DNA from: Cyclobacteriaceae bacterium
Lineage (GTDB): Bacteria; Bacteroidota; Bacteroidia; Cytophagales; Cyclobacteriaceae
Length of the DNA stretch: 64,000 bases
Assembly (NCBI GenBank): GCA_026129485.1
Contig: JAHCHY010000005.1
Location: 1-64,000 of the forward strand
Reading direction: 5' to 3'
Below, one piece after another: positions 26,123-35,252 of this stretch (positions are counted from its first letter, which is position 1; each line of letters begins with the position of its first letter). The notes below the pieces were generated by a model, which was not told the origin of the DNA, made no database searches, and was given only the letters and a program-made list of their open reading frames with translations. The translations under genes and the position numbers were made by a program.

Positions 26123-27328
26123 ATGTCGCAATGGTTAGAGCAGCTTTCAGGTAAACCCGTGCAGGATTTTGTTTTTGCAAATGAGCATGCCGATGAACGC
26201 GAATTAGTGTTGCAGCAGAAAACCATTCCGGGGTTGCCGGCAGCACGCATAGCGGAACAAATTGCCGGACGCAGAAAATCCAGGAAGAAACTACCGCTTT
26301 GGTATAGCACACCGGGCATTGTCTATCCGCCCTCATTGAACCTGGAACAATCATCTTCGCAGGCAACTGCAAAATTTAAAGCTTCATTTCTTAAAGCAGA
26401 AGCACAACTAAATACATTAGCTGATCTTACCGGTGGCTTTGGCGTGGATTCATTTTTCTTTTCAAAAGAATTTGAAGCTGTTACTTACGTGGAGCCGAAT
26501 GCAGATTTACTTGCGATTGTGCGGCATAACCATGTACAATTAGGTTCTGATAATATTCAGCACATTCATTCAACGGCAGAAGAATACATTGGGTCTGTAT
26601 CCGGTAAAGTTGTGTTTTATCTCGATCCCTCGCGAAGAGATGAAAACACCAGAAAGATTTTTCGCTTAAGCGATTGCGTGCCGGATATTACACAACTGCA
26701 AAAGTTTTTGTTTGATAAAAGCGAATTCATGCTACTGAAAGCTTCGCCTTTGCTGGATATTCAGCAAGGGTTGCGCGAAATAACGAATGTAAAAACGGTG
26801 GTAGCGCTTTCGGTTGAGAATGAAATGAAAGAATTGTTGTTTCTGTCGCAGAAAGGGTTTAATGCAGCGCCCCTGTGGATAGCCATCGACCTGGATCAGG
26901 AGGGGAACGTAAAATCAAAGTTCCCTTTCCTGTACGAACAGGAAGCAGCGGCAACCGCACAAATGAGCGAGCCGCAGCAATATCTCTACGAGCCCAACGC
27001 GGCAATCATGAAAACCGGGGCGTTTAAATTGACGGCAACCCTGTTCGGACTAAGCAAGCTGGCTGTCAATACACATTTATATACAGGCGCAGAATTGATA
27101 AAAGATTTCCCGGGCCGCATGTTTAAAATCGAAATGCTGAATCCTTCCGGTGATGATCTGAAAAAATCGTTACCTGACAATCGTGCGCATACTGCTGTAC
27201 GCAACTATCCCCTTACGGCACAACAGCTCATGAAAAAGCTCAAGCTGGAAGAAGGCGGAGATAAGTTTGTCTGGGGATTTGGCTCAGTCAAAAAAAAGCA
27301 TGTCGCTGTTTGCGAGCGCCTCTCATAA
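26123..27328 (+). CDS. Class I SAM-dependent methyltransferase with THUMP-like C-terminal domain
   Basis: 401 residues. An N-terminal helical region precedes a Rossmann methyltransferase fold with LADLTGGFGVDSFFFS as the SAM-binding motif and a YLDPSRRD motif (D-P-S-R-R) in place of NPPY. The C-terminal part contains LTATLFGLSKLAVNTHLY and KKHVAVCERLS, matching the THUMP-like domain of this family. RNA is the likely substrate, by family. The ATG follows the sequence TATCTTGC by only 4 nt, which resembles a leaderless promoter arrangement in this window. Confidence 0.85.
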   Translation: MSQWLEQLSGKPVQDFVFANEHADERELVLQQKTIPGLPAARIAEQIAGRRKSRKKLPLWYSTPGIVYPPSLNLEQSSSQATAKFKASFLKAEAQLNTLADLTGGFGVDSFFFSKEFEAVTYVEPNADLLAIVRHNHVQLGSDNIQHIHSTAEEYIGSVSGKVVFYLDPSRRDENTRKIFRLSDCVPDITQLQKFLFDKSEFMLLKASPLLDIQQGLREITNVKTVVALSVENEMKELLFLSQKGFNAAPLWIAIDLDQEGNVKSKFPFLYEQEAAATAQMSEPQQYLYEPNAAIMKTGAFKLTATLFGLSKLAVNTHLYTGAELIKDFPGRMFKIEMLNPSGDDLKKSLPDNRAHTAVRNYPLTAQQLMKKLKLEEGGDKFVWGFGSVKKKHVAVCERLS

Positions 27329-27339
27329 CCAACCGGGAC

Positions 27340-27415
27340 TTTAACCACACAGAAACATAGGGCACATAGAAAACATAATTCCACTATATGTGTTCTATGT
27401 GTCTGTGTGGTTAAA
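27340..27415. repeat. Intergenic palindromic repeat, copy A of three
   Basis: A near-perfect hairpin with outer arms TTTAACCACACAGA and TCTGTGTGGTTAAA and inner arms based on CACATAGAA/TTCTATGTG. It follows the methyltransferase gene by 11 bp. The same family occurs at 46989 and 50279, with arms of the type AACCACATAGGCACATAGAA. Confidence 0.85.
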
Positions 27416-27563
27416 AAACAAGCTGCGTCAGCCGTGGCAACCAAACCAACCATATCAACCGTTTTCGCTACTAAGCGTTAGCCCGTTTCAAAACTTTATT
27501 GGCACAGATGTAATAATTCCAAATACAATACCTGTAAATTGGAGGTTCACTTTACATTAATTT

Positions 27564-30500
27564 TTGAAGACTACTGTTTTGGAAAAGAAAACTTATCAGG
27601 TGTCAGGACTCTACCGCCCTGAATTTGAGAAAGACTCGTGTGGCGTTGGCTTCTTAGCCAACATGAAAGGCAACAAATCGCACCAGGTTATCAGCGATGC
27701 ACTCACTATGCTGGAACGTATGGAGCATCGCGGAGCTTGCGGCAGTGAGCCCAACACGGGTGATGGTGCAGGCATTTTAATTCAGGTGCCGCACGAGTTT
27801 CTCACCAGCGAGTGCAGCAAGCTCGGCTTCAAATTGCCTGAATTTGGAAGTTACGGTGTGGGCCTCGTGTTTTTTCCACGCGATGCCAAGGTGCGGGAAG
27901 AATGCCGCAAGGTAGTGGAGCGACAAATCAAAAAAATGAAAATGACGTTGTTGGGCTACCGGGTGTTGCCCACCAACAATGCCGACCTGGGCAATACCGC
28001 CAAAAGTGCTGAACCGGTAATGGAGCAGGTCTTTATCAAACGACCGGACAAAACTACCAGCCCCGATGATTTCGAACGTAAACTTTTCATCTTGAGAAAA
28101 TACACCACGCACATCATTACCGAATCGGTAAAAGGCGTGGACAACCAGTTTTACTTTTCATCGCTCTCTTATAAAACGATTGCCTACAAAGGCATGGTTA
28201 CGTCTGGTCAGTTGCGGCCTTATTTTGCCGACCTGGAGCACGAAGATGTAGTGTCGGCATTAGCCGTCATTCACTCCCGTTTTTCTACCAACACCTTTCC
28301 TTCGTGGCGGCTGGCACAACCGTTTCGTTACATCGCGCACAATGGCGAGATCAACACGGTGCGGGGAAACATCAACTGGCTTAACTCCAAAGAAGCCTTC
28401 TTTGCCTCGAAATATTTTTCGCGCGAAGAGCTCGACATGATTCTTCCGATCTGTAATCCCAAGCAATCCGACTCCTCCAACCTGGACAATACCATTGAGT
28501 TGCTGGTACATGCGGGCCGTTCGCTGCCTCATGCCATGATGATGTTGATACCGGAAGCATGGGACGGCAACGAAAGCATGAGCCAGGAAAAGCGCGACTT
28601 CTACGAGTATCATGCCAACCTGATGGAACCGTGGGACGGCCCGGCATCGATCACTTTTACCGATGGAAAAATTATTGGCGCTACACTCGACCGAAACGGG
28701 CTTCGTCCTTCGCGCTTTGTGGTTACCGATGATGATATGGTGATCATGGCCTCGGAAGTGGGCGTACTCGACATTGATCAGGCGCGGGTGATTACCAAAG
28801 GCCGCTTGCAGCCAGGCAAAATGTTTGTGGTAGATATGGAGCAGGGCCGTATCATCAGCGATGATGAACTGAAGAAAGAAATCTGCAACCGCCAGCCGTA
28901 CGGCAAATGGCTTCGTGAGAATAAAGTGCGCCTGCAGGATCTGCCCGAGCCAGGAGGAAGTTTTCACAAGTACGATCCGGTTACCTTCTTAAAGCGGCAA
29001 ATTTCTTTTGGCTATACTTCGGAAGATCTGCGCATTATCGTTTCGCAAATGTGCGAGACCGGTAAGGAGGCATTGGGATCGATGGGCAACGATACGCCAT
29101 TGGCAGTACTTTCCAAACAAGCCCAGCACCTGAGCAGTTATTTCAAACAATTGTTTGCACAGGTAACCAACCCTCCGATCGATCCGATTCGCGAGCGGTT
29201 AGTCATGTCGCTGGTGTCGCATGTGGGCGGTTCGTTAAACCTGCTGGAAGAATCCCCTGAGCATTGCATTACACTTGAATTGCCAACACCCATTCTCACG
29301 AACAATGAGATGGAAAAAATCCGGTACATCGATCACCGTCACCTGCAAACCAAAACGATTTACACTTACTTTAAAGCCGATGGCCAACCGGGATCGTTGG
29401 AAAAAGGATTAAATCGTGTTTGTCAATACGTTACCGATGCCATTGAAGATGGGTTTACCATTATCCTTTTATCCGACAGAAGTTTTGACAGCGGTCACGC
29501 ACAGATCCCTTCGTTGCTGGCGGTAGCGGCCGTTCATCATGATTTGATTCGTAAAGGCTTACGTGGAAAAGTAGGCTTGCTGGTAGAGGCTGGCGATGTG
29601 TGGGAAACACATCACTATGCTACCTTATTGGGTTATGGGGCTTCCGGCATAAACCCTTACCTCGTGTATCAGACCATACACGACATGAAGAAGAACAATC
29701 AGTTGAAAGATGATCTCTCTGAAGAGAAAGCCATCACCAACTATAAGAAAGCAGTGGCTGGTGAGCTGCTGAAGATCCTCAGCAAGATGGGTATCTCCAC
29801 ACTGCAATCGTACCATGGCGCTCAGATCTTTGAAGCACTCGGTATTGATAACAGTGTGATCGATATGTACTTTACCGGAACGGTATCCCGCATTGGCGGA
29901 CTAACCTTGGATGACATTGCCCGCGAAGCCCTGGCGAAACATCAACTGGCATTTCCTAAAACAGGTAATTGGTTACCACGCCTGGCGGTAGGCGGAGTGT
30001 ATCAATGGAAACAACGGGGAGAAGCACATTTGTTTAATCCACAGAGCATTCACCTGCTTCAGCATTCCACCAAAACAAACGACTATGCGCTGTTTAAAAA
30101 ATATTCAGCGTTAATGAACAACCAGAGCGAAAAGGCCATCACACTTCGCAGCTTACTGAAATTCAAAAAAGGGAAATCGATTCCGCTCAGCGAAGTAGAG
30201 CCGGTAGAAAATATCTTTAAACGTTTTGCTACCGGGGCTATGTCGTTTGGTTCGATTTCGTTCGAAGCGCACAGCACACTGGCCATTGCCATGAACCGTA
30301 TTGGTGGTAAAAGCAACAGTGGCGAAGGCGGTGAAGATGAGATGCGTTTTGAACGAAAAGAAAATGGCGACTGGGAGAACTCCGCCATTAAGCAGGTAGC
30401 CTCCGGAAGGTTTGGGGTTACGAGTCATTACTTATCCAACGCACAGGAGTTACAGATAAAAATGGCGCAGGGAGCCAAGCCAGGGGAAGGCGGTCAGTTG

Positions 30501-32147
30501 CCCGGTCATAAGGTAGACGACTGGATTGGTCGCGTGCGCCACTCTACTCCGGGAGTTGGATTAATCTCTCCGCCACCGCACCACGACATCTATTCCATTG
30601 AAGATCTGGCTCAACTCATTTATGATTTAAAGAATGCCAACCGCGAAGCGCGCATCAGCGTAAAGCTGGTGAGCGAAGCGGGCGTGGGTACCATAGCATC
30701 AGGTGTGGCGAAAGCACATGCCGATGTAATTCTGATTGCCGGGCACGATGGTGGAACGGGTGCATCGCCCTTGAGTTCTATCCGTCATGCAGGATTGCCC
30801 TGGGAGCTGGGTCTGGCCGAGGCACATCAAACCCTGGTAAGAAACAAACTGCGCGGTCGTGTGGTATTACAATCCGATGGGCAGATCCGCACGGGACGCG
30901 ACTTAGCCATTGCTGCTTTGCTTGGCGCGGAAGAATGGGGCGTAGCTACAGCGGCCCTGGTAACTACCGGTTGCATTATGATGCGCAAGTGTCACCTCAA
31001 CACCTGTCCGGTAGGTGTGGCCACACAGAACAAAGAACTGCGTGCGCTTTTTACCGGCAAGCCGGAATATGTAGTGAACCTCTTCACGTTCCTGGCAGAA
31101 GAACTGCGGGAGATCATGGCCGAGTTGGGTTACCGCACCGTTAACGAAATGGTGGGTCAGGCCGATCGCCTGGAAGTGCGCGACCTGAGCGACCACTGGA
31201 AATATCAAAACCTTAACTTATCAGCGCTGCTTTACAAAGAGCCGCTCAGTTTGGATACGGCCTTGTTTAAACAGGAAGAACAGGATCATGGCATTGAGCG
31301 TGTACTTGATAGAAAATTAATTGAACTGGCGCAGCCTGCTTTGCATAAGGAAGAGCACGTGCAGGCAGAGTTTGTTATCTCCAATCAGGATCGTGCCGTG
31401 GGTGCGATGCTCAGCAACGAGATTTCTAAAATCTATGCAGGCAAAGGCTTGCCAACCGATATGATTCACGTAAAATTTAACGGAACTGCAGGGCAGAGCT
31501 TTGGGGCATTTACGGCCAGTGGCGTAACGTTCGAACTGGAGGGTGATGCCAACGACTACTTTGGCAAAGGACTCTCGGGCGGGCGGTTGATTTTATATCC
31601 TTCTGCGCAAGCCACCTTCAATCCATCACGTAACATTATTGTGGGCAATGTGGCTTTCTTTGGCGCCACTTCCGGTGAAGCGTTTATTAAAGGAATGGCG
31701 GGCGAACGTTTTGCGGTGCGTAACTCGGGCGTGAAGGTAGTCGTGGAGGGCGTGGGCGACCATGGTTGTGAATACATGACAGGCGGCACCGTGGTAGTGC
31801 TGGGTGATACCGGAAGAAACTTTGCGGCAGGTATGAGTGGCGGTGTAGCGTACGTGTGGGATGTAAACAAAACCTTTGTTAAAAACTGCAACATGGAAAT
31901 GGTGCTGCTCGATACCCTCGATGACGATGACGAGCACCTGTTGCACCGTATGGTAGAGGCGCATCACAAAGAAACCAACAGCGAAGTGGCTGCGCATATT
32001 CTGGGATATTGGGCCAGCACATTCAAAAACTTTATTAAAGTAATGCCTATCGATTACAAGGCGGTGCTTGAAAAACAAAAGAGCGAAAAGAAAGCCGTGG
32101 TTAAAACATCGCTGGGCAATACGGATTTTAAATTTTCATCTAATTAA
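27564..32147 (+). CDS. gltB: Glutamate synthase (GOGAT) large subunit
   Basis: Reductive transfer of the glutamine amide to 2-oxoglutarate, giving two glutamates; works with GltD. At 1527 residues it is full length. The N-terminal amidotransferase nucleophile is Cys26 in KDSCGVGF, implying removal of a 25-residue leader. The central and FMN-binding domains follow, with the 3Fe-4S motif Cys1137-x5-Cys1143-x4-Cys1148 in CIMMRKCHLNTC. The C-terminal beta-helix has repeated G-x-x-G-x-x-x-G motifs. The best start is TTG 27564; another TTG at 27579 is possible. A palindromic repeat lies between the preceding gene and this one. Confidence 0.97.
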   Translation: MKTTVLEKKTYQVSGLYRPEFEKDSCGVGFLANMKGNKSHQVISDALTMLERMEHRGACGSEPNTGDGAGILIQVPHEFLTSECSKLGFKLPEFGSYGVGLVFFPRDAKVREECRKVVERQIKKMKMTLLGYRVLPTNNADLGNTAKSAEPVMEQVFIKRPDKTTSPDDFERKLFILRKYTTHIITESVKGVDNQFYFSSLSYKTIAYKGMVTSGQLRPYFADLEHEDVVSALAVIHSRFSTNTFPSWRLAQPFRYIAHNGEINTVRGNINWLNSKEAFFASKYFSREELDMILPICNPKQSDSSNLDNTIELLVHAGRSLPHAMMMLIPEAWDGNESMSQEKRDFYEYHANLMEPWDGPASITFTDGKIIGATLDRNGLRPSRFVVTDDDMVIMASEVGVLDIDQARVITKGRLQPGKMFVVDMEQGRIISDDELKKEICNRQPYGKWLRENKVRLQDLPEPGGSFHKYDPVTFLKRQISFGYTSEDLRIIVSQMCETGKEALGSMGNDTPLAVLSKQAQHLSSYFKQLFAQVTNPPIDPIRERLVMSLVSHVGGSLNLLEESPEHCITLELPTPILTNNEMEKIRYIDHRHLQTKTIYTYFKADGQPGSLEKGLNRVCQYVTDAIEDGFTIILLSDRSFDSGHAQIPSLLAVAAVHHDLIRKGLRGKVGLLVEAGDVWETHHYATLLGYGASGINPYLVYQTIHDMKKNNQLKDDLSEEKAITNYKKAVAGELLKILSKMGISTLQSYHGAQIFEALGIDNSVIDMYFTGTVSRIGGLTLDDIAREALAKHQLAFPKTGNWLPRLAVGGVYQWKQRGEAHLFNPQSIHLLQHSTKTNDYALFKKYSALMNNQSEKAITLRSLLKFKKGKSIPLSEVEPVENIFKRFATGAMSFGSISFEAHSTLAIAMNRIGGKSNSGEGGEDEMRFERKENGDWENSAIKQVASGRFGVTSHYLSNAQELQIKMAQGAKPGEGGQLPGHKVDDWIGRVRHSTPGVGLISPPPHHDIYSIEDLAQLIYDLKNANREARISVKLVSEAGVGTIASGVAKAHADVILIAGHDGGTGASPLSSIRHAGLPWELGLAEAHQTLVRNKLRGRVVLQSDGQIRTGRDLAIAALLGAEEWGVATAALVTTGCIMMRKCHLNTCPVGVATQNKELRALFTGKPEYVVNLFTFLAEELREIMAELGYRTVNEMVGQADRLEVRDLSDHWKYQNLNLSALLYKEPLSLDTALFKQEEQDHGIERVLDRKLIELAQPALHKEEHVQAEFVISNQDRAVGAMLSNEISKIYAGKGLPTDMIHVKFNGTAGQSFGAFTASGVTFELEGDANDYFGKGLSGGRLILYPSAQATFNPSRNIIVGNVAFFGATSGEAFIKGMAGERFAVRNSGVKVVVEGVGDHGCEYMTGGTVVVLGDTGRNFAAGMSGGVAYVWDVNKTFVKNCNMEMVLLDTLDDDDEHLLHRMVEAHHKETNSEVAAHILGYWASTFKNFIKVMPIDYKAVLEKQKSEKKAVVKTSLGNTDFKFSSN

Positions 32148-32197
32148 AAGCTAAATGCTTAAAGCCGAAAGCTTAACGAGCCGGCTTTGAGCTTTTT
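32146..32197. repeat. Imperfect inverted repeat between gltB and gltD
   Basis: Arms AAAAGCT and AAAGCC on the left match GGCTTT and AGCTTTT on the right, ending in a T-run. It fills the 68-bp spacer and may partly terminate transcription or set the GltB:GltD ratio. Confidence 0.6.
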
Positions 32198-32215
32198 ACT
32201 TTACAACTTTAAGAA

Positions 32216-33688
32216 ATGGGTAAACCAACCGGATTTTTAGAACAGGGGCGAGAGTTGCCAGGCAAGCGCGATGCTAAAAAACGTATCAGTGATTATAATG
32301 AAGTCGATCCTGTGATAGACGAGCGCACAACCGTGAAGCAGGCTTCGCGGTGTATGGATTGCGGCATTCCATTTTGCCACAACGGCTGCCCGCTGGGCAA
32401 CATCATTCCCGAGTTTAACGATGCCGTGTATCAGGAAAACTGGAAGCTGGCGTATGAGATACTCGTTTCCACGAACAACTTTCCGGAGTTTACAGGACGT
32501 ATTTGTCCGGCTCCGTGCGAGGCCTCGTGTGTACTGGGGATCAACAAACCACCGGTGGCGATCGAGTACATCGAGAAATCAATTATAGAAAGAGCGTTTC
32601 AGGAGGGATATGTGAAGCCACGGATACCTTCTTCTCGCACGAATAAAAAAGTGGCCGTGATTGGTTCCGGCCCTTCCGGGCTGGCCGCAGCCGCACAACT
32701 AAATTATGCGGGGCATTCCGTAACCGTGTTTGAGCGTGCCGATGAAATTGGCGGACTCCTTCGGTACGGCATTCCGGACTTTAAGCTGGATAAACAAGTG
32801 GTGGAACGAAGAGTGCACCTCATGACGGAGGAAGGGGTGAAGTTTCAGACCCATGCGAACGTGGGAGAGAATGTGCCGGTAGAGCAACTAAAAGAAGAGT
32901 TTGACGCGATCGTGCTTTGCGGAGGCTCCACCATTCCGCGCGACCTGCCCATCCCCGGAAGGGAATTGAAAGGCGTGCACGTTGCTATGGATTTTTTAAC
33001 CCAGCAGAACAGACGGGTATCCGGAAAAAAAGTAAGCGTGGAAGAGATCTGGGCCACCGGAAAAAATGTGGTGGTCATTGGCGGTGGCGATACGGGTTCG
33101 GATTGTGTGGGAACATCCAACCGACATGGAGCCAGGTCAGTAACACAGATTGAAATTATGCCCAAGCCACCCAAAGAGCGAACCGAGTCGATGCCCTGGC
33201 CGAACTGGCCGATGATATTACGGACATCCACTTCGCACGAAGAAGGATGTGAGCGCAACTGGTCGATTGTAACCAAGGCGTTTGTGGGCGATGAACAAGG
33301 CAACTTAAAAGGGTTGAAGATAGCCGAAGTGGAAATGAGGCAGGAGCCGGTCCCGATAGCTATCGGGACATTTGTTGAAGTGCCTGGCAGCGAAAAGGAA
33401 ATTCCATGCGAACTGGCTTTACTGGCCATGGGCTTTTTGCATCCGCAACATGCCGGGTTGATCGAGCAGTTAGGTGTGGACCGTGATGAGCGCGGCAATG
33501 TAAAAGCAACGCGATACCAAACTTCTGTGGAAGGCGTATTTGCTGCAGGGGATATGCGCAGGGGGCAGTCGCTGGTGGTATGGGCGATCAGCGAAGGCAG
33601 GGAAGCAGCGCGCGCGGTAGACGAATACCTGATTGGACAAACAACACTGGAAGCCAAAGAGAAAGGGATTTTGAGTTTGGCGGAGTAG
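32216..33688 (+). CDS. gltD: Glutamate synthase small subunit
   Basis: 490 residues. It passes electrons from NAD(P)H to GltB. The N-terminal 4Fe-4S ligands are Cys46, Cys49, Cys54, Cys58 and Cys97, Cys101, Cys105 (CPAPCEASC). Two Rossmann motifs follow: VIGSGPSGLAAA (FAD) and VIGGGDTGSDCVG (NAD(P)H). A 20-bp palindrome is embedded in the frame at 33350-33369 and encodes PIAIGT without breaking it. It lies 68 bp after gltB. Confidence 0.97.
   Translation: MGKPTGFLEQGRELPGKRDAKKRISDYNEVDPVIDERTTVKQASRCMDCGIPFCHNGCPLGNIIPEFNDAVYQENWKLAYEILVSTNNFPEFTGRICPAPCEASCVLGINKPPVAIEYIEKSIIERAFQEGYVKPRIPSSRTNKKVAVIGSGPSGLAAAAQLNYAGHSVTVFERADEIGGLLRYGIPDFKLDKQVVERRVHLMTEEGVKFQTHANVGENVPVEQLKEEFDAIVLCGGSTIPRDLPIPGRELKGVHVAMDFLTQQNRRVSGKKVSVEEIWATGKNVVVIGGGDTGSDCVGTSNRHGARSVTQIEIMPKPPKERTESMPWPNWPMILRTSTSHEEGCERNWSIVTKAFVGDEQGNLKGLKIAEVEMRQEPVPIAIGTFVEVPGSEKEIPCELALLAMGFLHPQHAGLIEQLGVDRDERGNVKATRYQTSVEGVFAAGDMRRGQSLVVWAISEGREAARAVDEYLIGQTTLEAKEKGILSLAE
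33350..33369. repeat. 20-bp palindrome inside gltD
   Basis: GTCCCGATAGCTATCGGGAC is a perfect palindrome in the coding region. It is in frame and reads as part of PVPIAIGTF. I recall this motif as frequent in Cytophagales genomes, but that is memory and not tested here. Confidence 0.85.
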
Positions 33689-33791
33689 CTGCGATTTGGC
33701 AGGAAGAAAACCACCAAGCTTTACCTGCATTCTAAGCAGAACGTTCCTGTTTCTGCATAACCCAAACATAACCGGGCAGACAGATTATTCC

Positions 33792-33799
33792 TACTTTTG
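33792..33799 (+). promoter_or_regulatory. Putative -7 element for the Crp/Fnr gene
   Basis: TACTTTTG, an exact TAnnTTTG match, ends 4 nt before the chosen ATG, giving an almost leaderless transcript. No TTTG -33 element is visible at the expected spacing. Confidence 0.5.
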
Positions 33800-33803
33800 T
33801 ATT

Positions 33804-34388
33804 ATGGATGAATTCGAACCGGTAATTAAAAATATTTCACGGTTTATAGACCTGACAGAGGAAGAAAAAGAAATTTTTATTTCGCATTTGCGTATGATCA
33901 CAGTCAAGAAGAAACAATTTGTTGTACAGCCCGACTTCGTTTGTCAATATCGTAGTTATATCCTGAGCGGTGCATTACAAACTTACTTGGTATGCCCTAA
34001 CCGGCAGGAACACACTATTGCTCTTTCAATTGAAGATTGGTGGACTTCGGATTTTGCAAGTTACATCAATCAGGAACCCGCAACTTTGTTTGTAGAGGCA
34101 ACAGAAGATTCTATACTCATTCAATTAAGCTACAAAGACGAGCAGGAACTTTATAAACAAGTTCCAAAATTTGAGCGATTCTTTCGTATTCAGGTAGAAC
34201 GCTCAGCTATTGCCATTCAAAAAAGAATGTTGTGGAGCATTAGCAAAACTGCAGAAGAAAGGTATGATGAGTTTGTAAAACGCTATCCCACTTTCTTACA
34301 ACGATTTCCGCAATATGTCATTGCTTCTTATTTGGGAATGACCACACAATTCCTTTCCAAAATACGCAATCAGAAAGCGAAAGGTTAA
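33804..34388 (+). CDS. Crp/Fnr-family transcription regulator
   Basis: 194 residues: cyclic-nucleotide-binding-like beta-barrel (about 20-110), a long dimerisation helix, and a C-terminal helix-turn-helix (YVIASYLGMTTQFLSKIRNQ). I start it at ATG 33804, because the 36 residues encoded before it lie upstream of the -7 element and look unlike any Crp N-terminus. No Cys cluster is present, so it is not an iron-sulfur FNR. Palindromes CGTCA-N4-TGACG before the next two genes have the 5-4-5 geometry of FNR-family sites and are good operator candidates. Confidence 0.88.
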   Translation: MDEFEPVIKNISRFIDLTEEEKEIFISHLRMITVKKKQFVVQPDFVCQYRSYILSGALQTYLVCPNRQEHTIALSIEDWWTSDFASYINQEPATLFVEATEDSILIQLSYKDEQELYKQVPKFERFFRIQVERSAIAIQKRMLWSISKTAEERYDEFVKRYPTFLQRFPQYVIASYLGMTTQFLSKIRNQKAKG

Positions 34389-34454
34389 CCTGCTTTCACC
34401 TCCTTTTGTAATGTAGTTGATTTTTTATCACAGTTGTCTGTAACACCTTTGCAT

Positions 34455-34468
34455 CGTCAGTTTTGACG
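34455..34468. promoter_or_regulatory. Palindrome CGTCA-GTTT-TGACG, candidate Crp/Fnr operator 1
   Basis: Perfect 5-bp arms with a 4-nt spacer, 3 nt after CACCTTTG (a -7-like element one base off consensus). The conserved block around it recurs before the SDR gene. The position over the likely transcript start would suit repression. Confidence 0.72.
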
Positions 34469-34593
34469 TATTTTTTTTACTACAAAAAATGCAAAAAGTA
34501 ATAGACACAAGTTCGGTTCTTGAACCACGCTTACAGAAAATCAGCGATTGGGTGAACACCAATTTGACTCCCTATTCAACTTCTTCGTACCGA

Positions 34594-35139
34594 ATGAAAA
34601 AAATAGGTCTGGGGATAATACCCCTGATGTTGTTTGTTCTGGGTGCTTGCAATCAAGAAAATAAAGATCAAATAAAAAGTATGGAAAATAATCAAACTGC
34701 AAAGCAGAAAAATGAACGGATTGAAATTGTGAAACAGAACACAATGCTTGTTCAGGGCAAGGGCGATTTTGAATTGTTTGAGAAAATATTCGCGGATGAC
34801 TACACCGACCATACCCCGCAAAAGGGCGGATTTGCTGCGGATAAAGACGGAACAAAATCCTTGTATAAAGCCTTACGCCAGGCCTTTCCCGATTTCCGTG
34901 CAGAAATCCATTGGCAAATTTGTGATGGCGATATGGTAACTACTTACAAAACTTATTATGGAACTCACGAAGGAGTGTTTCTTAATGTCGAACCAACACA
35001 TAAGAAAATAGAGTTTATAGCCGTAGATGTTATGCGGGTTCAAAACGGACAAATTACTGACCATTGGGGAGCGGGTGATTTACTATCGTTGTATAAACAA
35101 CTTGATTTAATTCCAGTTCTCAATAATAAAGCAGAATAG
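34594..35139 (+). CDS. SnoaL/NTF2-like lipoprotein
   Basis: 181 residues. The ATG at 34594 begins a lipoprotein signal (MKKIGLGIIPLMLFVLGAC) with a clear lipobox. After a polar linker the body is a SnoaL/NTF2-type fold (KGDFELFEKIFADDYTDHTP, FPDFRAEIHWQI, ending HWGAGDLLSLYKQLDL), a pocketed beta-sheet often used for small-molecule cyclases or hydrolases. An in-frame ATG at 34489 adds 35 polar residues that would bury the signal; it could be the first start, giving a non-exported product, or a leftover. The promoter region duplicates that of the downstream SDR gene. Confidence 0.75.
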   Translation: MKKIGLGIIPLMLFVLGACNQENKDQIKSMENNQTAKQKNERIEIVKQNTMLVQGKGDFELFEKIFADDYTDHTPQKGGFAADKDGTKSLYKALRQAFPDFRAEIHWQICDGDMVTTYKTYYGTHEGVFLNVEPTHKKIEFIAVDVMRVQNGQITDHWGAGDLLSLYKQLDLIPVLNNKAE

Positions 35140-35217
35140 TAAAAGGGTTAATCTACATTAACTGCATTTTTTAATATAGTTGATTTTTACCCGCAGCTAT
35201 CCGCAACACTTTTGCAT

Positions 35218-35231
35218 CGTCAATATTGACG
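35218..35231. promoter_or_regulatory. Palindrome CGTCA-ATAT-TGACG, candidate Crp/Fnr operator 2
   Basis: Perfect 14-bp palindrome, same half-sites and spacing as operator 1, again preceded by CACTTTTGCAT. It ends 21 nt before the SDR ATG. Confidence 0.72.
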
Positions 35232-35252
35232 TAATGTTTTAATCATAACAAA

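Noticed and set aside
33696-33803. 36-residue N-terminal extension of the Crp/Fnr protein
   Set aside because: It spans the -7 element and has no Crp-like features; ATG 33804 gives the normal N-terminus.
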